Assembly (NCBI GenBank): GCA_903861005.1 | Contig: CAIOSP010000033.1 | Location: 1 to 37,639, forward strand | Length of the DNA stretch: 37,639 nt | Direction: 5' to 3' | Origin: an uncultured Pseudomonadota bacterium | Lineage (GTDB): Bacteria > Myxococcota_A > UBA796 > GCA-2862545 | Shown: piece after piece, positions 16,224-24,013 of the stretch | Layout: each line of letters opens with the position of its first letter | Numbering within the stretch: the stretch's first letter is position 1 | The notes under the pieces: model-generated | Database searches by the model: none | Told to the model about the DNA's origin: nothing | What the model saw: only the letters and a program-made list of their open reading frames with translations | Made by a program: the position numbers and the translations under genes

Positions 16224-17357
16224 TCAGCGCGCGGCGACCTCAGGAATTGTCCCTTTCCGACGACGCAAGACCACCGCCGCAAGCGTCCACGACGCCCACC
16301 ACCCCGCTACCGAAGCCCCCGTCGCGCAGCCGCAGCCGGGCTTGGGCGCGCAGGCGTCGCCGATCAGGTCTGCGTCCGCGTCCGCCTGATTGGGGTCCGA
16401 CACCTCCGGGCACACGTCGCAGCCGTCCCCCACCCCGTCGCCGTCGCGGTCGGGCTGGAAGGGGTCCGGGGCGGACGGGCAATCGTCGCACAGGTCGCCC
16501 ACGCCGTCGAACTCGGCGTCGGCCTGGTCGGCGTTGGGCAGTGAGGGGCACACGTCGCAGCCGTCTTCGAACCCGTCTTGGTCGGAGTCCGTTCCAGGGG
16601 ACTGACCCGCGAGGGTCCGGTCGCAGGCATCGCAGGCGTCCCCGAGGCCGTCCAGGTCTGCGTCGCCTTGCGCTCCCGCGTCGTCCGGGCAGTCATCGCA
16701 GGCGTCGGGGGTGCCGTCCCCATCGCGGTCGAGCGCCTGCGGGTCGGGTACGGTTGGGCAGCGATCGCAGAGGTCGTCCAGGCCGTCCCCGTCCAGGTCA
16801 GACGGGACGGTGGGCCCAGCAGCCGAAGGGCACACGTCGCAGACGTCAGGGACGCCGTCAAAGTCGCCGTCGCTGCGCACCACGTCCGCGTTCGGGTACG
16901 GGATGGTCGGGTCGTTCGGGCAAGGGTCGCAGGTGCCGAGCCCGCCGCGTCCGGGGGCCGGTCGGCAGTCTGGCGGGATCGAGAACGTGCCGAGGCCGTC
17001 GCTGTCCGGATCGACGACCGCAGGGTCCAGCACGAACCACTTGGCGCCCATGCCCGGCAGGATGTCCGTGTCCCCACCCAGACCACCCGTGTCGAAGAAT
17101 GGACCGCACGACACCAGCACCACCTCGTCCGACGAGCAGGTGGTGGTGCCGTCCGGCCGAAGCCGACGGGTCTCAGGCCACTTGACGCACGCGTCGCCCG
17201 CGTTGTCCTGCTCGACCGAGCCCGTGTAGCTGTCCGGCAGCGGCGTCGGCGGCGTGGTCCGCCAGTCGATCGGGTTGGGGATGCCGTCGCAGTCGAGGTC
17301 CTGGTACGGCATCGCGGGCTCGGCGAGCGCGACGGCGACGAGCCATGAGAGCAGCAT
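16224..17357 (-). CDS. Thrombospondin type-3 repeat protein with MYXO-CTERM-like tail
   Basis: A 377-residue exported protein. A signal peptide (MLLSWLVAVALAEPA) leads to a region with DLDCDGIPNPIDW and then about seven TSP3-type calcium-binding repeats of the pattern DxDxDGxxDxCDxCP between residues ~130 and 345. The end is a cysteine-containing motif PGCGCATG, a hydrophobic helix (VAGWWASWTLAAVVL) and RRRK: the arrangement of the MYXO-CTERM sorting signal, which in myxobacteria is processed by a rhombosortase-like or myxosortase protease and leads to surface anchoring. The start at 17357 fits the signal peptide. The MopE-like gene lies 87 bases downstream on the same strand. Confidence 0.88.
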   Translation of the reverse strand: MLLSWLVAVALAEPAMPYQDLDCDGIPNPIDWRTTPPTPLPDSYTGSVEQDNAGDACVKWPETRRLRPDGTTTCSSDEVVLVSCGPFFDTGGLGGDTDILPGMGAKWFVLDPAVVDPDSDGLGTFSIPPDCRPAPGRGGLGTCDPCPNDPTIPYPNADVVRSDGDFDGVPDVCDVCPSAAGPTVPSDLDGDGLDDLCDRCPTVPDPQALDRDGDGTPDACDDCPDDAGAQGDADLDGLGDACDACDRTLAGQSPGTDSDQDGFEDGCDVCPSLPNADQADAEFDGVGDLCDDCPSAPDPFQPDRDGDGVGDGCDVCPEVSDPNQADADADLIGDACAPKPGCGCATGASVAGWWASWTLAAVVLRRRKGTIPEVAAR

Positions 17358-17548
17358 ACGTTGGACCCCAGCCAAGTACTGGGAGCCTAGCGGAGGCGGC
17401 GCCTCGATCGCAACGCCGATGCGAGCACGGGCGCGGCGAATGCGCCGAAGGCCGCCCGTCGAGGCCGCGGCGCAGGATTGCACCCACCCGCGTGTGCGAG
17501 GTACCCCACCAAGCGCGCGCTCACGTCTCTGCGTCGCTGGGGTCTTCT

Positions 17549-18853
17549 ATGCACGGTCCTCGCTCTCTCTCGTTGCTGCTCCCGCTGTTCGTCGCCCCGA
17601 TCGTCGGCTGCAGCGCCGGCGCCTCCAAGGACGACACCGACGTGGACACGCAGGACACGGACGTCGTCGACACCGACGTGGCGGACACCGACGTCGGCGA
17701 CACGGATGTCGCGGATACGGACGTCGCGGACACGGACTTGGTGGACACGGACGTCGAGGACACCGACGTGCCCAACCTGTGTGGCGACGGTACGCCTGCG
17801 GTCGACGAGCCCTGCTTCGACGCCCCCACCGGCTACGACGGCGAGGGCCTGATCGGCGCCATCGCCATCGCCGACTGGGACGGCGGCGGCTCGGACGTGA
17901 TCTACGGCGTGTACGGCAGCGTGTACACCCTGGGCGGCGACGGCACGGGCGCGTTCCCATCGGGCAGGCAGATCGCCGGCTCAAGCTTGGGCAACCCCGT
18001 CGAGGAGCTGCGCGTCGGCCAGCTCAGCGCCGACACAAACGTCGACGTCGTCGTCGGCGGTACCGGGTCGAGCGGGCGCGTGATCTTTGGCGACGGCGCC
18101 GGCGGCATCACCTACGAGTCTTTCCTCAATGGCGAGGGCGACCTGCACCGCGTGCACGTCGCGAACGTGGTCGGTTCGAGCGCCTCTGCGGAGATCCTGA
18201 TCTCAGACACGAACGGATGCGGCACGCTCACCCTGACCAGCGGGCTCGACAGCTCGGCGTCCTTCCGGGACGACTACGAGTACTACTGCAACCCCACCGC
18301 GGGCGTCATCGCGCAGACCAGCCCCACCCAGAGCAGCACCGTGGTGGCTGAGAGCACGACCCTCTCGGTCCAGACGGTCCGGGACTCCGCGCTGTCGTTG
18401 GTCTTGGGCGCGGCCACCACCTTCACCCTGCCCGCAGGCGCGGTCGACATGGAGGCCGGCGACCTGGACGACGACGGCGACGACGACGTGCTCATCCTGC
18501 TCGCCGACGGCACGCTCAAGGTGATGTTCTCCGACGGCGCCGACGACTGGGATATCTTCGGGCAGGACCCGTGGGTGTCCATCACGGTCAGCGGCTCCCC
18601 CACCGACTTGGCGCTGGGCGATCTGGACGGTGACGGCGACCTGGACGTGGCGATCGCCGCGACCAGCGACGACGCCGTCGACATCCTGGTGAACGACGGC
18701 GTGGGCTCGTTCGCCGCGGCGCCCATCGCGTTGGGCGCCGGCGCGCGGCCCGGCCGCATCACCACCGGCGACCTCAACCAGGACAGCATCGACGACATCG
18801 CCGTGGGCACCGAGCTCGGAAACGAGATCGTCGTGCTGATCTCCAACCCCTGA
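17549..18853 (+). CDS. FG-GAP (VCBS) repeat lipoprotein with Asp-Thr-Asp-Val linker
   Basis: A 434-residue putative lipoprotein. The signal peptide ends in a lipobox (APIVGC), followed by a 47-residue linker of repeated DTDV(x) units. The remainder is an FG-GAP/VCBS beta-propeller with about six blades; several blades carry calcium-binding loops such as DLDDDGDDDV and DLDGDGDLDV. Such propellers mediate protein or carbohydrate contacts at the cell surface. A much earlier in-frame ATG exists at 17345, but 17549 begins directly at the signal peptide. The stop codon shares one base with the ATG of the next gene (TGATG), so the two are very likely translated together. Confidence 0.87.
   Translation: MHGPRSLSLLLPLFVAPIVGCSAGASKDDTDVDTQDTDVVDTDVADTDVGDTDVADTDVADTDLVDTDVEDTDVPNLCGDGTPAVDEPCFDAPTGYDGEGLIGAIAIADWDGGGSDVIYGVYGSVYTLGGDGTGAFPSGRQIAGSSLGNPVEELRVGQLSADTNVDVVVGGTGSSGRVIFGDGAGGITYESFLNGEGDLHRVHVANVVGSSASAEILISDTNGCGTLTLTSGLDSSASFRDDYEYYCNPTAGVIAQTSPTQSSTVVAESTTLSVQTVRDSALSLVLGAATTFTLPAGAVDMEAGDLDDDGDDDVLILLADGTLKVMFSDGADDWDIFGQDPWVSITVSGSPTDLALGDLDGDGDLDVAIAATSDDAVDILVNDGVGSFAAAPIALGAGARPGRITTGDLNQDSIDDIAVGTELGNEIVVLISNP
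17630..17770 (+). repeat. 15-base coding repeat, DTDVx linker
   Basis: About eight tandem copies of a 15-base unit encode DTDV plus one variable residue (V, A, G, A, A, then DTDLV, DTDVE, DTDVP), preceded by an irregular unit. The tract tethers the propeller to the lipid anchor. Confidence 0.9.
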
Positions 18854-19536
18854 TGTCGTCGCACAGCGTCACCCTCCCCCAGCTGTTGGCGCCGGACGTC
18901 GCCGCGCGCGTCGCCGCGGCGCTGGCGGACGCGCCGTTCTCGGACGGCCGCGCCACCGCGCACGGGGGCGCGCGCGACGCCAAGCGCAACCAGCAGCTGG
19001 AGCCCGCCCACCCGCTCGCCCGCGAGCACGGAGCCACGTTGGTGGCCGCGCTGAACCGCAGCGAGCGGTTCATGAGCCTAGCGCTCCCCCACACCATCCT
19101 GCCGTTCACGTTCGCGCAGTACGAGGTGGGCATGGCGTATGGCGAGCACCTCGATCTGCCGATCGTGGGCACGCCGAACGGGCCGCTGCGCACCGACCTG
19201 TCGCTCACGATCTTCCTCTCCCCACCCGACGCGTACGACGGCGGCGAGCTGGTGATCCCGGGCGACGACGGCCCGCGCACGATCAAGGGCGGACCGGGCG
19301 ACGCGTTCCTCTACCCGTCCGACACGCTGCACCGCGTGGCGCCCGTCACCCGCGGACAGCGCCTGGTGGCGATCACCTGGATCCAGAGCCTGGTCCCAGA
19401 CGCCGAGCAGCGCGCGATCCTGGCGGGGATCGGCGACTCGGTGATCGCGATGCACACGGCCGGGGCGCCCGACGCCGACGTGACCCGCCTGCGTCAGGTT
19501 CAGCACAAGCTGCTGCGGCGGTGGGCGAGGGCCTAG
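18853..19536 (+). CDS. PKHD-type Fe(II)/2-oxoglutarate dioxygenase (PiuC/YbiX-like)
   Basis: A 227-residue cytoplasmic dioxygenase of the PKHD-type hydroxylase family. The iron ligands are His99 and Asp101 (GEHLD) and His160 (TLHRV), with Arg170 (RGQR) for 2-oxoglutarate. The N-terminus resembles PiuC (LAPDVAARVAAAL, RDAKRNQQL). Family members are often iron-regulated and linked to siderophore systems, but no siderophore or TonB-receptor gene is present here. The ATG overlaps the stop of the FG-GAP lipoprotein gene by one base; this coupling is the only clue to substrate. Its stop codon overlaps that of the convergent reductase gene by four bases (CTAG). Confidence 0.9.
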   Translation: MSSHSVTLPQLLAPDVAARVAAALADAPFSDGRATAHGGARDAKRNQQLEPAHPLAREHGATLVAALNRSERFMSLALPHTILPFTFAQYEVGMAYGEHLDLPIVGTPNGPLRTDLSLTIFLSPPDAYDGGELVIPGDDGPRTIKGGPGDAFLYPSDTLHRVAPVTRGQRLVAITWIQSLVPDAEQRAILAGIGDSVIAMHTAGAPDADVTRLRQVQHKLLRRWARA

Positions 19537-20692
19537 AGCGCGCCCACCAGGATCCGGCGGCTGATCTCCGGCGTCACGTCGCCGCGCTCGCCCAGCTTGG
19601 ACATGCCGTGCGCCTGCAAGCTGGCGACCAGCGCGTCGATCGCGCCGGCCTGGATGTCGTAGGCGCGCAGGCGGGTGGGGACGCCCAGGCTCTCGAAGAA
19701 GGCGCGCGTGGCCTCGATGCCGCCGTCGACGCGCTCGTCGTCGGTCCCGGTGTTCAGGCCCCACACGCGCTCGGCGAACTGCAGGAGCTTCGCGCGCTTG
19801 GACTCGCGCTGCTCGTGCAGGAGCGACGGGAGCACCAACGCGAGCGTGCGCGCGTGGTCGATGCCGTGGAGCGCGGTGAGCTCGTGGCCGATCATGTGCG
19901 TCGCCCAGTCCTGCGGCACGCCCGCGCCGATCAGGCCGTTGAGCGCCATGGTCGCGGTCCACATGAAGTTCGCGCGGTCCTCGTAGTTGGGCTCGGTCGC
20001 GGCCAGCAGGCGCGGGCCCAGCTCGATCAGGGTCTGCAGGATGCCCTCGGCGAAGCGGTCCTGGAGCGGCGCGTTCACCGGGTAGGTCAGGTACTGCTCG
20101 ACCGTGTGCACGAACGCGTCGATGACGCCGTTGGCGAGCTGGCGCGGCGGCAGCGTGTAGGTCTTGGTGGGGTCGAGCACGGAGAACACCGGGAAGCAGT
20201 GGCTGCTGCGGAAGGCCAGCTTGGCGTCCTGATCGCGGCGCGTGATCACCGACCCGTTGTTCATCTCGGACCCGGTGGCCGGGAGCGTGAGCACCGCGCC
20301 GAACGGCAGCGCCGACTTCACGTTGCGGCCGCCCTGAGCAGGATCTCCCAGGGGTCACCCTCGAACGGCACTGCGGCGGCGATGAACTTGGTGGCGTCGA
20401 TCACCGACCCGCCGCCCACGGCCAGGAGCACGTCAAAGCCGCCCGCGCGCGCCACCTCGACCGCCCGCACGCAGGTGACGAAGTCCGGGTTGGCCTCGAT
20501 GCCGGAGAAGGTCTCGTGGGTGCGCGCGCCGAGCGCCTCGCGCACCTCGGCCAGCGTGCCATTCTTCTCGGCGCTGCTGCCGCCGGTGAGGATGAGCACC
20601 TTCACGCCCGGCGGGATCAGCTTGTTCAGGTCCTTGATGCGGCCCTTGCCAAAGACGATGTGCGTGGGGTTTTCGAAGTCGAAGTTGAGCAT
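19533..20692 (-). pseudogene. YqhD-type NADPH-dependent aldehyde/alcohol dehydrogenase, frameshifted
   Basis: An iron-containing alcohol dehydrogenase family gene very close to E. coli YqhD, which reduces short-chain aldehydes with NADPH. The N-terminal part (20692 down to about 20334) has FGKG, AVGGGSVIDATKF and DPWEIL. The C-terminal part (to 19533) has KSALPFGAVLTLPATGSE, DAFVHTVEQY and GHELTALHGIDHA with the metal-binding His residues. The parts are in different frames: relative to YqhD one base is missing near 20334, between DPWEIL and GGRNVKSA. Both halves are otherwise well conserved, so this is either a very recent mutation or a sequencing error. No slippery site is visible. The start at 20692 has GAGG about five bases upstream. 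Confidence 0.88.
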
Positions 20693-20804
20693 GGGGACCT
20701 CATCCAAAGGGGCGGTGCGCGGATCTAGTCGTGCGGGGGGAGCGTCCGGGAACCTTGCGACAAATCGGGGCGGCGAGCGCGCGGCGGGTCAGCGTGCCGC
20801 GTGC

Positions 20805-21554
20805 TCACTCCGCCGCGAAGTCGGAGAGCGACCACCGCGCGCCGCCGTCGACGTCCAGCTGCGTCGCGACGAAGCCAAAGCCGCTGGTCACCCACCAGGT
20901 GCCCGTCACCGGGCTGTCGCCACCCTTGCCGTCGACGATCAGGCGCAGGCAGGTCGGGCGGGTCACGTCGACCGTCCAGTACGACTCCGCCGGGCAGGTC
21001 TCGTACCCGTCGAACGTGGCGGTGTAGGTGACGCCGCCGGACACCACGGGCTCGGTCACCGCTCCACTCTGGGTGTAGCTATCGCCCAACGGCACCGGCG
21101 GGTCGAAGGTCTGTCCGCCCGCGGCCTGAATGGCGACCACACTCGCGATGTCCACGCTGACCCGCCACGGCGGCTGCGCCGTAGCCTCCAGGTCCGGCGC
21201 GCCATCCGCATCGGCGTCGATCAGGCAGTCGACGGCCGCATCCACGCAACGCAAGTGGAAGTCGACGCGAAACACCTCCACCCCGTTCGGCAGCGGATCC
21301 TCAGGTACCAGCGTCCCGTCCCGGACGTACGGCGTAGTCGGGTCGTCGCTCGAAAAGGTCCACACGCGGGGCCCGTCGAACCGAAAGTACCGGTACAGCG
21401 GCCACGGATAGCCAGGACCAGGTCCTGACCCGCACCCCGCCGCGCAGATCGAGGTGAGGACGATCGCGCAGGCCGGGCCGCTGAGCGGACCCCACGCGCG
21501 CGCAGACCCGAACAGACGGACGCGCGGTACGACACGACGGACAGCGCGAATCAT
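20805..21554 (-). CDS. Putative lipoprotein of unknown function
   Basis: A 249-residue protein I do not recognise. It begins with an Arg-rich stretch and a hydrophobic segment ending in a lipobox-like SICAAGC (Cys near residue 41), followed by a short Gly/Pro linker. The mature part contains a calcium-loop-like DADADGAPDLEA, four Cys that could form disulfides, and a beta-rich pattern (GVTYTATFDGYETC, TGTWWVTSGFGFV). Probably anchored in the outer membrane and facing the periplasm or surface. The start ATG at 21554 has GGAG about 9 bases upstream. The gene of unknown function at 21595 precedes it by 40 bases on the same strand. Confidence 0.72.
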   Translation of the reverse strand: MIRAVRRVVPRVRLFGSARAWGPLSGPACAIVLTSICAAGCGSGPGPGYPWPLYRYFRFDGPRVWTFSSDDPTTPYVRDGTLVPEDPLPNGVEVFRVDFHLRCVDAAVDCLIDADADGAPDLEATAQPPWRVSVDIASVVAIQAAGGQTFDPPVPLGDSYTQSGAVTEPVVSGGVTYTATFDGYETCPAESYWTVDVTRPTCLRLIVDGKGGDSPVTGTWWVTSGFGFVATQLDVDGGARWSLSDFAAE

Positions 21555-21594
21555 GGGCCGGACTCCGTGGGGACAGATCCCAGCCTACCCGACC

Positions 21595-22188
21595 TCACAG
21601 CGCCGTGGGAGCCGTGGGCGGCGCGACGCCCTCGCCCGCCACCACCGGCGCGCCCTCGTCGACCATCGCCCGGGCCGCCGCGCGGGCCTCGGCGCCCTCG
21701 GTCGCGACCTTGCCCACCTCCTCGACGCGCGCCGCTTCGTCCTCGACCGCGTGCACGGCCGCCTGCGTGACCGGCGCGTTGAGCAGCACGTCCTCGATGC
21801 CGAAAGTGCCAAAGAAGCGCAGGTTTCGACCACCGAAGCGCGCGAACAGGTCGCGGACCTCGTCCTTGTGATCCGCGCCCGGGGTGAGCTGCACGCCGAT
21901 CACCCAGCCGCCAGCGCGCCCCGCGTCCGCGTACTCCGCGAGCTGCATCGCCTCGTACCCGAGCTTCTGCACGATGCGTGCGAGCCGCGCCCAGAGCCCA
22001 TGCTCCACGCCCTCCGGATCCAGCAGGTGGGTTGCGTCGTCCCCGGTGAGCACCCACAACTGGTGATGCAGCCCCATCGCCTCCAGGCCCTGGATCACCG
22101 ACTCGGCGCCCTCGGCCTCTTCGAGGATCCCCAGGAAGCGGTGGGTCGGGTAGGTCTGGAAGGACTCGGGCAGCTGGATCGGGGGCAT
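21595..22188 (-). CDS. Cytoplasmic protein of unknown function, stress-protein-like fold
   Basis: A 197-residue protein without signal peptide or membrane segment. Residues ~15-135 resemble small proteins with a ferredoxin-like fold related to the general stress protein 17M group: LGILEEAEGAESVIQGLEAMGL, then LTGDDATHLLDPEGVEHGLW, a central helix and a final strand with ARFGGRNLRFFGTFGIEDV. This resemblance is from memory of the pattern and is uncertain. The last ~60 residues are Ala/Glu/Val-rich and low in complexity. The start ATG has GGAA about five bases upstream. It is divergent from the acidic lipoprotein at 22294. Confidence 0.7.
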   Translation of the reverse strand: MPPIQLPESFQTYPTHRFLGILEEAEGAESVIQGLEAMGLHHQLWVLTGDDATHLLDPEGVEHGLWARLARIVQKLGYEAMQLAEYADAGRAGGWVIGVQLTPGADHKDEVRDLFARFGGRNLRFFGTFGIEDVLLNAPVTQAAVHAVEDEAARVEEVGKVATEGAEARAAARAMVDEGAPVVAGEGVAPPTAPTAL

Positions 22189-22293
22189 CGCGTTTCCGTC
22201 GGCGCCCGTGGTTCGGCAGCCGTCGATCCGGAGCTATGCTGCACATTCGGCGATCCGTGCTTTGCAGACAACTCGGCGACATCGGGAGGACGC

Positions 22294-22857
22294 GTGCGGC
22301 GACATGGGCTGTGGATGACGATGGTGGTGGCATGCCAGGCGGGCCCCACGGTCGACGGAGACACCGACGGCATCGCGGCCGACACCGACGTCGGCGGCGC
22401 GGACACCGACACGGTGGACACCGGGAGCGCGGACACGGACGTCGCAGACACCGACGCAACGCCCTTCGAGCCCGACGCGACCTGCGAGTACCTCGACCTG
22501 GATCTGTACGTCGTGTTCTGCGGCGGCGTGCAGTCCAGCATGCGCGGCTGGGTGTCGCCGATCGGCGGCGCCGACTGCCCGCCCTTCTTCTCAATCGACG
22601 GCGACGCCTGGCTGGACGCGTCCGACGCGCTCGCCCAGGGTGGCTGTGACGACACCTGCGTCTACCGAAACCACCAGGCGGTGATGCTGATCTACTGCGA
22701 CGTCCGCGGCGAGTACATCAGCTACCTGCCGGACGGGCCGGGCCAGGTGGGCGACGGGTCGACGTGTGACCCGCTGATGGAGGTGCACACGGTGGCCGGC
22801 GACGCGTGGGTGCCGGACCTGGACACGTACCGGGCGCAGTTCCCCTGCCCGATCTGA
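22294..22857 (+). CDS. Small acidic-linker lipoprotein of unknown function
   Basis: A 187-residue putative lipoprotein starting with GTG, supported by GGGAGGA just upstream (22284-22290). The short signal peptide ends in VVAC (Cys near residue 14), followed by an Asp/Thr-rich linker with DTDG, ADTDV and ADTDT units much like those of the FG-GAP and MopE-like proteins. The mature domain (~100 residues) has eight Cys and many aromatic residues, suggesting a compact disulfide-bonded fold. I do not recognise the family. It precedes the GDPD gene by 73 bases on the same strand. Confidence 0.72.
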   Translation: MRRHGLWMTMVVACQAGPTVDGDTDGIAADTDVGGADTDTVDTGSADTDVADTDATPFEPDATCEYLDLDLYVVFCGGVQSSMRGWVSPIGGADCPPFFSIDGDAWLDASDALAQGGCDDTCVYRNHQAVMLIYCDVRGEYISYLPDGPGQVGDGSTCDPLMEVHTVAGDAWVPDLDTYRAQFPCPI

Positions 22858-22930
22858 GCGCGACGCTGACCGCGCGGACGCCACGGGCTGGCCCGCCGCC
22901 CCTGCGCCCGGGTAGGCCGTTCGGTGGAGC

Positions 22931-23854
22931 ATGCCCGTGACCCCTCGCTCAAACCGTGCGATCGTCGGCTGCGCGGCGACGCTGACGCTGGCCGCATGCG
23001 CCTCGGATGGCGACCGCGCACCCAGCGCCCCGTTCTGCGACGTGCCTGCGCACTACTTCCTCTGTGGCATGCGGAACATGGCACACCGGGGCGGGTCCAA
23101 GCTCGCGCCCGAAGACACGCTCGCCGCGTTCGAGAACGCCAACGCGCTGGGCGTCGACGTGCTGGAGATGGATCTCCACAGCACCGCGGACGGCGAGATC
23201 GTCGTCGTGCACGACGACACGGTCGACCGCACCACGGAGGGCTCCGGCCCGGTCACCTCGTTCACCCTCGACGATCTCCAGGCGCTGGACGCGGCCTACC
23301 GCTTCAGCCTGGACGGCGGCGCGAGCTTCCCGTGGCGCGGGACAGGCGTCGTCGTCCCGACGCTGGACCAGGTGCTCGCGGCCTTCCCCAACGCGCACCT
23401 GTCGATCGAGATCAAGCAGCAGGAGCCGTCGATCGTGGACGGCGTGCTCGAGCTGCTCGACGCGCATGACGCCCGTGAGCGCGTGGTGATCGCGTCGTTC
23501 CTCGACCCGGTGATGGCGGACCTGCGCGCCAAGGCGCCCGACCTGCTCACCACGTACACGCTGAGCGAGATGTTTCAGTGGAGCCTGCTCACCGAGGCCG
23601 ACGACGCCGCCTACGTCCCCCCTGCCCCGGTGGTTCAGGCCCCCGTCGACACGCTGACCGACGAGATGATCGCGCTCGCGCAGCGCCACGGCGTGGCGGT
23701 GCAGGTGTGGACGGTGAACGATCGGGCGGAGATGGTCCGGCTGATCCGGCTGAACGTGAACGGCATCCTCACCGACGATCCGGTCACGCTCGCCGACGCG
23801 ATCGCGGATCAGCTCGTCGTCCCGCAGGGGTCCGATCCGTCCGCGGCGCCGTGA
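22931..23854 (+). CDS. Glycerophosphodiester phosphodiesterase lipoprotein
   Basis: A 307-residue GDPD-family enzyme that hydrolyses glycerophosphodiesters to glycerol-3-phosphate and an alcohol. The signal peptide ends in a lipobox (TLAAC, Cys near 23). The catalytic pattern is intact: AHRGG with PEDT downstream, EMDLH, and HDDTVDRTT; IEIKQ and the C-terminal VQVWTVND and NGILTDDP also match the family. As a lipoprotein it would act on phospholipid head groups in the periplasm or outside. The ATG follows GGTGGAGC very closely, so the ribosome-binding spacing is tight, but no better start is seen. Confidence 0.93.
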   Translation: MPVTPRSNRAIVGCAATLTLAACASDGDRAPSAPFCDVPAHYFLCGMRNMAHRGGSKLAPEDTLAAFENANALGVDVLEMDLHSTADGEIVVVHDDTVDRTTEGSGPVTSFTLDDLQALDAAYRFSLDGGASFPWRGTGVVVPTLDQVLAAFPNAHLSIEIKQQEPSIVDGVLELLDAHDARERVVIASFLDPVMADLRAKAPDLLTTYTLSEMFQWSLLTEADDAAYVPPAPVVQAPVDTLTDEMIALAQRHGVAVQVWTVNDRAEMVRLIRLNVNGILTDDPVTLADAIADQLVVPQGSDPSAAP

Positions 23855-23962
23855 ACGGGTCGTCCGAGGCCGCCACCGTGCGCAGCGCCCACGCATTCAC
23901 GGGCTGACCACGGGCGCGCGGGTCCAACCGGTCCCGACGTGGGTCGCGGAATCTTTGCGCGC

Positions 23963-23979
23963 GCACGCGGCGTGCGCTG
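23963..23979. promoter_or_regulatory. Perfect palindrome in the MFS gene promoter region
   Basis: GCGCACGC-G-GCGTGCGC, an 8-bp perfect inverted repeat with a one-base centre, lies 35-51 bases upstream of the MFS start, between TTTGCG (23956) and TAGAGT (23983). It looks like an operator for a dimeric repressor; the flanking hexamers could be part of a promoter, although their spacing (21) is longer than usual. Confidence 0.45.
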
Positions 23980-24013
23980 CTAGAGTCGCGACGCCACGCA
24001 GGGGCCGCGCTTC

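Noticed and set aside
12369-16544. A 1391-codon plus-strand open frame opposite secD, yajC and the MopE-like gene
   Set aside because: The long frame comes from third-position GC bias; the opposite strand encodes SecD, YajC and a MopE-like protein with complete motifs.
17630-17770. Regular 15-base repeats that could be taken for a CRISPR array
   Set aside because: The units are contiguous, without spacers, and encode an acidic DTDVx linker in frame within a lipoprotein; no cas genes are present.
20318-20345. Programmed frameshifting in the YqhD-type gene
   Set aside because: There is no slippery heptamer or obvious downstream pseudoknot, and no YqhD relative is known to use frameshifting; a mutation or sequencing error is simpler.
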